Assembly (NCBI RefSeq): GCF_003955735.1
Contig: NZ_CP034464.1
Coordinates: 3,100,001-3,164,000, forward strand
Origin: Undibacterium parvum
GTDB lineage: Bacteria > Pseudomonadota > Gammaproteobacteria > Burkholderiales > Burkholderiaceae_D
Length of the DNA stretch: 64,000 nucleotides
Direction of reading: 5' to 3'
The stretch's first letter is position 1; every line of letters begins with the position of its first letter. A program made the position numbers and the translations under genes. Below the pieces are notes generated by a model, which was not told the origin of the DNA, ran no database searches, and saw only the letters and a program-made list of their open reading frames with translations. Of this stretch, positions 61,924-64,000 are shown in pieces.

Positions 61924-63249
61924 ATGAAAAACTGGATATCGAGATTGCGCTCACGCTGGTCGTTGAAATTTTATCTGCGTATCTATCTGGCGATGCTGGC
62001 CAGTCTGGTGCTCGCTTTCGTCCTCATGGCCTTGATCTGGCAAATACTGCTCAATAGTCCGCGCTATTTCAAGCTCAATATGGAACATTTTTCGCAGATA
62101 GCGACCGATGTCTTGCCGGCCTCCGGTGTTTCTAAGGAGCGCCAATTAGTGACGCTAAAACGTTGGGGGACGTGGATGGATTCCGATCTCTCGCTGTATG
62201 CGCCAGACGGAACCTTGCTGAACTCGACAAAAAGCGATGCGCCAGCGCGCGTTCCGGATAATGTTAAACAAGGCTGGTTCTTTGGGTTTCCTTTTAGCGT
62301 GATCGGCCACTTGTCGGATCAACGCTGGCTGCTCATGCAGAGTAATCGCGTCTTTTTTGCTCCGACTTTAGGACAAGTTCTACTGGCGCTGTTGGTGGCA
62401 TTGGCACTGGCGCTTGGCTCCTACCCGATTGTCCGGCGTTTGACCAAGCGACTGGAGCATTTGCAAGAGAGCGTCCATGCCTTGGGACAGGGAGCGTTGG
62501 CGACCCGGGTGGCGGTCGAAGGGGATGACGAAGTGGCGCATTTAGCGATGAGTTTTAACCAATCGGCAGCGCGTATCGAGGCCTTGATGGCGGCGCAAAA
62601 ATCTTTGTTGGCGAACGCCTCGCACGAATTGCGCTCGCCGCTGACGCGCTTGCGCATGGCGGTAGAGTTGATGCAAGAGCAGGCTGCGCCTGCCATCCGG
62701 CTAGAGCTGAGCCGCAATATCAACGAGTTGGATCAGCTGATAGAGGAGATCTTATTGAGCAGCCGCCTGGAGGCGAACATGGCGAATCCGCACACCAATG
62801 AGGAGCTCGATCTGACCGGTTTACTGGCCGAAGAGTGCGCGCTGACGGATGCCTTGTTAACGATACAGGTTCAGCACGGAGCCGCTGAGGGGGGCGCGTT
62901 ATTGCAAGGTGATCCGAAATTGCTCAGGAGGCTATTGCGTAATCTGCTGGAAAATGCCCAGCGTTACGGTGGCACTGCGGCGCCCGAAGTGTTACTGCTG
63001 ATCAGCCCACAACAGCTGCAAGTAGATGTTTGTGATCGCGGTGCCGGGATCCCCCTGGAGCAGCGCGAGCGTATTTTTGAGGCTTTTTATCGCGTGCCTG
63101 GTGCCAGCGAAAGCCATGGCGGTGTCGGGCTAGGCCTGAGTCTGGTCAGACAAATCGCACAGCGACATGGCGGTCAGGTGCAATGCCTGGCGGGTGAAGG
63201 CGGCGGCAGTTGTTTTAGAGTAATCTTACCTCGGGCCGTAAGACTTTAG
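61924..63249 (+). CDS. Sensor histidine kinase partner of the OmpR-type regulator
   Basis: A 441-residue membrane kinase. The start at 61924 follows the regulator stop by four bases. TM1 is at about 19-40 and TM2 about 143-166, flanking a small periplasmic domain (about 100 residues). The HAMP domain is at 167-222. HisKA has LLANASHELRSPLTRLRMAVELM with the catalytic His. The HATPase has LLRNLLENAQRYGG (N box), VCDRGAGIPLEQRERIFEAFYR (G1, F) and SHGGVGLGLSLVRQI (G2). The layout resembles BaeS/CpxA-type envelope-stress kinases, which suits the ABC/TesA/exported-protein neighbours upstream. Confidence 0.93.
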   Translation: MKNWISRLRSRWSLKFYLRIYLAMLASLVLAFVLMALIWQILLNSPRYFKLNMEHFSQIATDVLPASGVSKERQLVTLKRWGTWMDSDLSLYAPDGTLLNSTKSDAPARVPDNVKQGWFFGFPFSVIGHLSDQRWLLMQSNRVFFAPTLGQVLLALLVALALALGSYPIVRRLTKRLEHLQESVHALGQGALATRVAVEGDDEVAHLAMSFNQSAARIEALMAAQKSLLANASHELRSPLTRLRMAVELMQEQAAPAIRLELSRNINELDQLIEEILLSSRLEANMANPHTNEELDLTGLLAEECALTDALLTIQVQHGAAEGGALLQGDPKLLRRLLRNLLENAQRYGGTAAPEVLLLISPQQLQVDVCDRGAGIPLEQRERIFEAFYRVPGASESHGGVGLGLSLVRQIAQRHGGQVQCLAGEGGGSCFRVILPRAVRL

Positions 63250-63285
63250 CTGCTGCGCTGAAGCTTTAATGCAGGCAGGCTCAGT

Positions 63286-63344
63286 GCGCATATACCATGC
63301 GCCTCTCCAGCCTGCCTAGCCTGCAGGCCGCATGGGATATGCGC
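63286..63344. repeat. REP-like palindromic element, copy 4 (59 bp)
   Basis: Arms GCGCATATACCATGCG and CGCATGGGATATGCGC, with the same CCAGCCTGCCTAGCCTGCAGG-type centre as copy 3 at 20110. Two pairs in the arm are mismatched. The 300-bp gap 63250-63549 that contains it has no supported gene. Confidence 0.75.
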
Positions 63345-63549
63345 GTGGGCGGCACTGCCATTTCAAAATCAATCTACTCGTCTTCGCACCCGTCGTCAGC
63401 TATCGAGATCCGACGAGGTGTGGCGAAGTGTGGCAATGTATGGCCAGATATGACCGTAATCTGTCGCCTTCCTGCCTTGTGACAGACCAGCGCTCTGCTA
63501 AACTTGAGCTCGTCTACCTTCACTGTAACCCTCTCACGAAAGGTCTCCC

Positions 63550-63858
63550 ATGCTTGAACTACGCCCTAGCTGCGAACATTGCGATAAGCTTCTGCCACCG
63601 AATTCAAGCGAAGCGCGAATATGCAGTTACGAATGTACATTTTGCGCCGATTGCGTAGCGCAAGTCTTGCTCAATGTCTGCCCTAATTGTGGCGGCGGCT
63701 TCGTGGCGCGCCCGATACGGCCGTCACATAACTGGAAAGGCGATAATTTTCTAGGTAAAGATGGTGCCGGTACGCGTCGTGTCTTCAAGCCCGTGGATGC
63801 GAGCGCGCACGCAGCCCTAGTCGCCAGCCTAAATGGTTTGGAACCGCAAGATCGCTAG
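63550..63858 (+). CDS. DUF1272 zinc-ribbon protein
   Basis: A 102-residue cytoplasmic protein of the DUF1272 family. Eight Cys in pairs (CEHC near residue 8, CSYEC/CADC about 25-36, CPNCGGG about 44) are spaced for two zinc sites, as in the family pattern LELRPxCExCxKxLPPxSxEA. Function is unknown. The tail (about 57-102) is hydrophilic. TCTCCC-ATG precedes it with GAAAGG as a moderate Shine-Dalgarno. A 10-bp stem (63860-63886) follows the stop and may act as a weak terminator. Confidence 0.9.
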   Translation: MLELRPSCEHCDKLLPPNSSEARICSYECTFCADCVAQVLLNVCPNCGGGFVARPIRPSHNWKGDNFLGKDGAGTRRVFKPVDASAHAALVASLNGLEPQDR

Positions 63859-63890
63859 GCTTTGGTATATTGTATTTATATCAAAGTATG

Positions 63891-63920
63891 ATGTCCTTAA
63901 ATGTCCTTAAATGTCCTCAG
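63891..63920 (+). repeat. Three 10-bp tandem repeats, ATGTCCTTAA type
   Basis: ATGTCCTTAA at 63891 and 63901 are identical; ATGTCCTCAG at 63911 differs at two positions. It lies in the leader region before the gene start at 63965, so it may act as a spacer or repeated operator half-site. Confidence 0.7.
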
Positions 63921-63964
63921 ACGTTTTTGAAAAAAGATCAAAGTTAACTATAGTCGGAACTGTC

Positions 63965-64000
63965 ATGCGCAAGCAAAGTATCTACTTTCTCTTATTGCCT
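63965..64000 (+). CDS. Possible start of a secreted-protein gene, cut by the window end
   Basis: ATG followed by MRKQSIYFLLLP, a positively charged then hydrophobic start typical of signal peptides. GGAAC at 63956-63960 is a weak Shine-Dalgarno. Only 12 codons are visible, so the call is tentative. Confidence 0.3.
   Translation, partial: MRKQSIYFLLLP

Overview
The window looks like a piece of a betaproteobacterial chromosome of the order Burkholderiales, most probably family Oxalobacteraceae (an Undibacterium-like organism). This is inferred from gene order (pilB-pilC-pilD-coaE-zapD-yacG; ispB next to rplU-rpmA-obg; lptD-surA-pdxA-rsmA; tol-pal followed by tRNA-Lys), from moderate GC content, and from protein style. 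No sequence search was possible, so the genus is a guess. Almost all of the window is core chromosome. There is no CRISPR array, prophage or intact insertion sequence.

Layout. 1-2950: the 3' end of an EAL phosphodiesterase gene, then an accessory patch holding a response-regulator remnant, a YdeI/OmpD-associated-type gene, a VOC gene followed by an attC-like hairpin, and one orphan end of an IS21-type element. 2956-8894: a periplasmic binding protein, then an alanine-catabolism unit (dadX/alr, dadA, an Rrf2-like regulator and a TyrR-type sigma-54 activator) preceded by a near-perfect sigma-54 promoter and two TGTA-N10-TACA boxes. 8925-14454 (minus strand): type IV pilus assembly and housekeeping genes. 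14584-15300: a decayed CorC/CNNM transporter gene. 15439-20050: ispB, a GH18 protein, rplU, rpmA and obg. 20208-24734 (minus): ubiH, pepP and a MurU/AmgK-like peptidoglycan-recycling pair. 24919-33662: lptD, surA, pdxA, rsmA, pgi, an SDR gene and ybgC.

33733-45268: the tol-pal locus, with a tamA-tamB pair (6.2 kb) placed between tolR and tolA, ending in pal, cpoB and two identical tRNA-Lys genes. This joins two envelope machines, Tol-Pal and the TAM translocation system, in one co-directional block. 45387-53340: a methyltransferase, Ppx/GppA, a Tat-exported PhoD-type phosphatase, two multiheme cytochromes c, an AI-2E family permease and tRNA-Gly. 53385-56120 (minus): a CHASE-domain histidine kinase and a chemoreceptor with a large in-frame internal deletion. 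56451-63249: a co-directional block of ABC ATPase, giant permease, TesA-like esterase, an unknown exported protein, and an OmpR-type regulator with its kinase. 63550-63858 is a DUF1272 zinc-ribbon gene.

Three dispersed intergenic repeat families occur: a 59-bp palindromic REP-like element (four recognisable copies), a 103-104 bp MITE-like element with TAGGACTTACGC ends (two copies), and a looser family marked by GATACTCCCC. The two most interesting signals are the self-contained sigma-54/TyrR-type circuit on the alanine operon and the tamAB insertion inside tol-pal.
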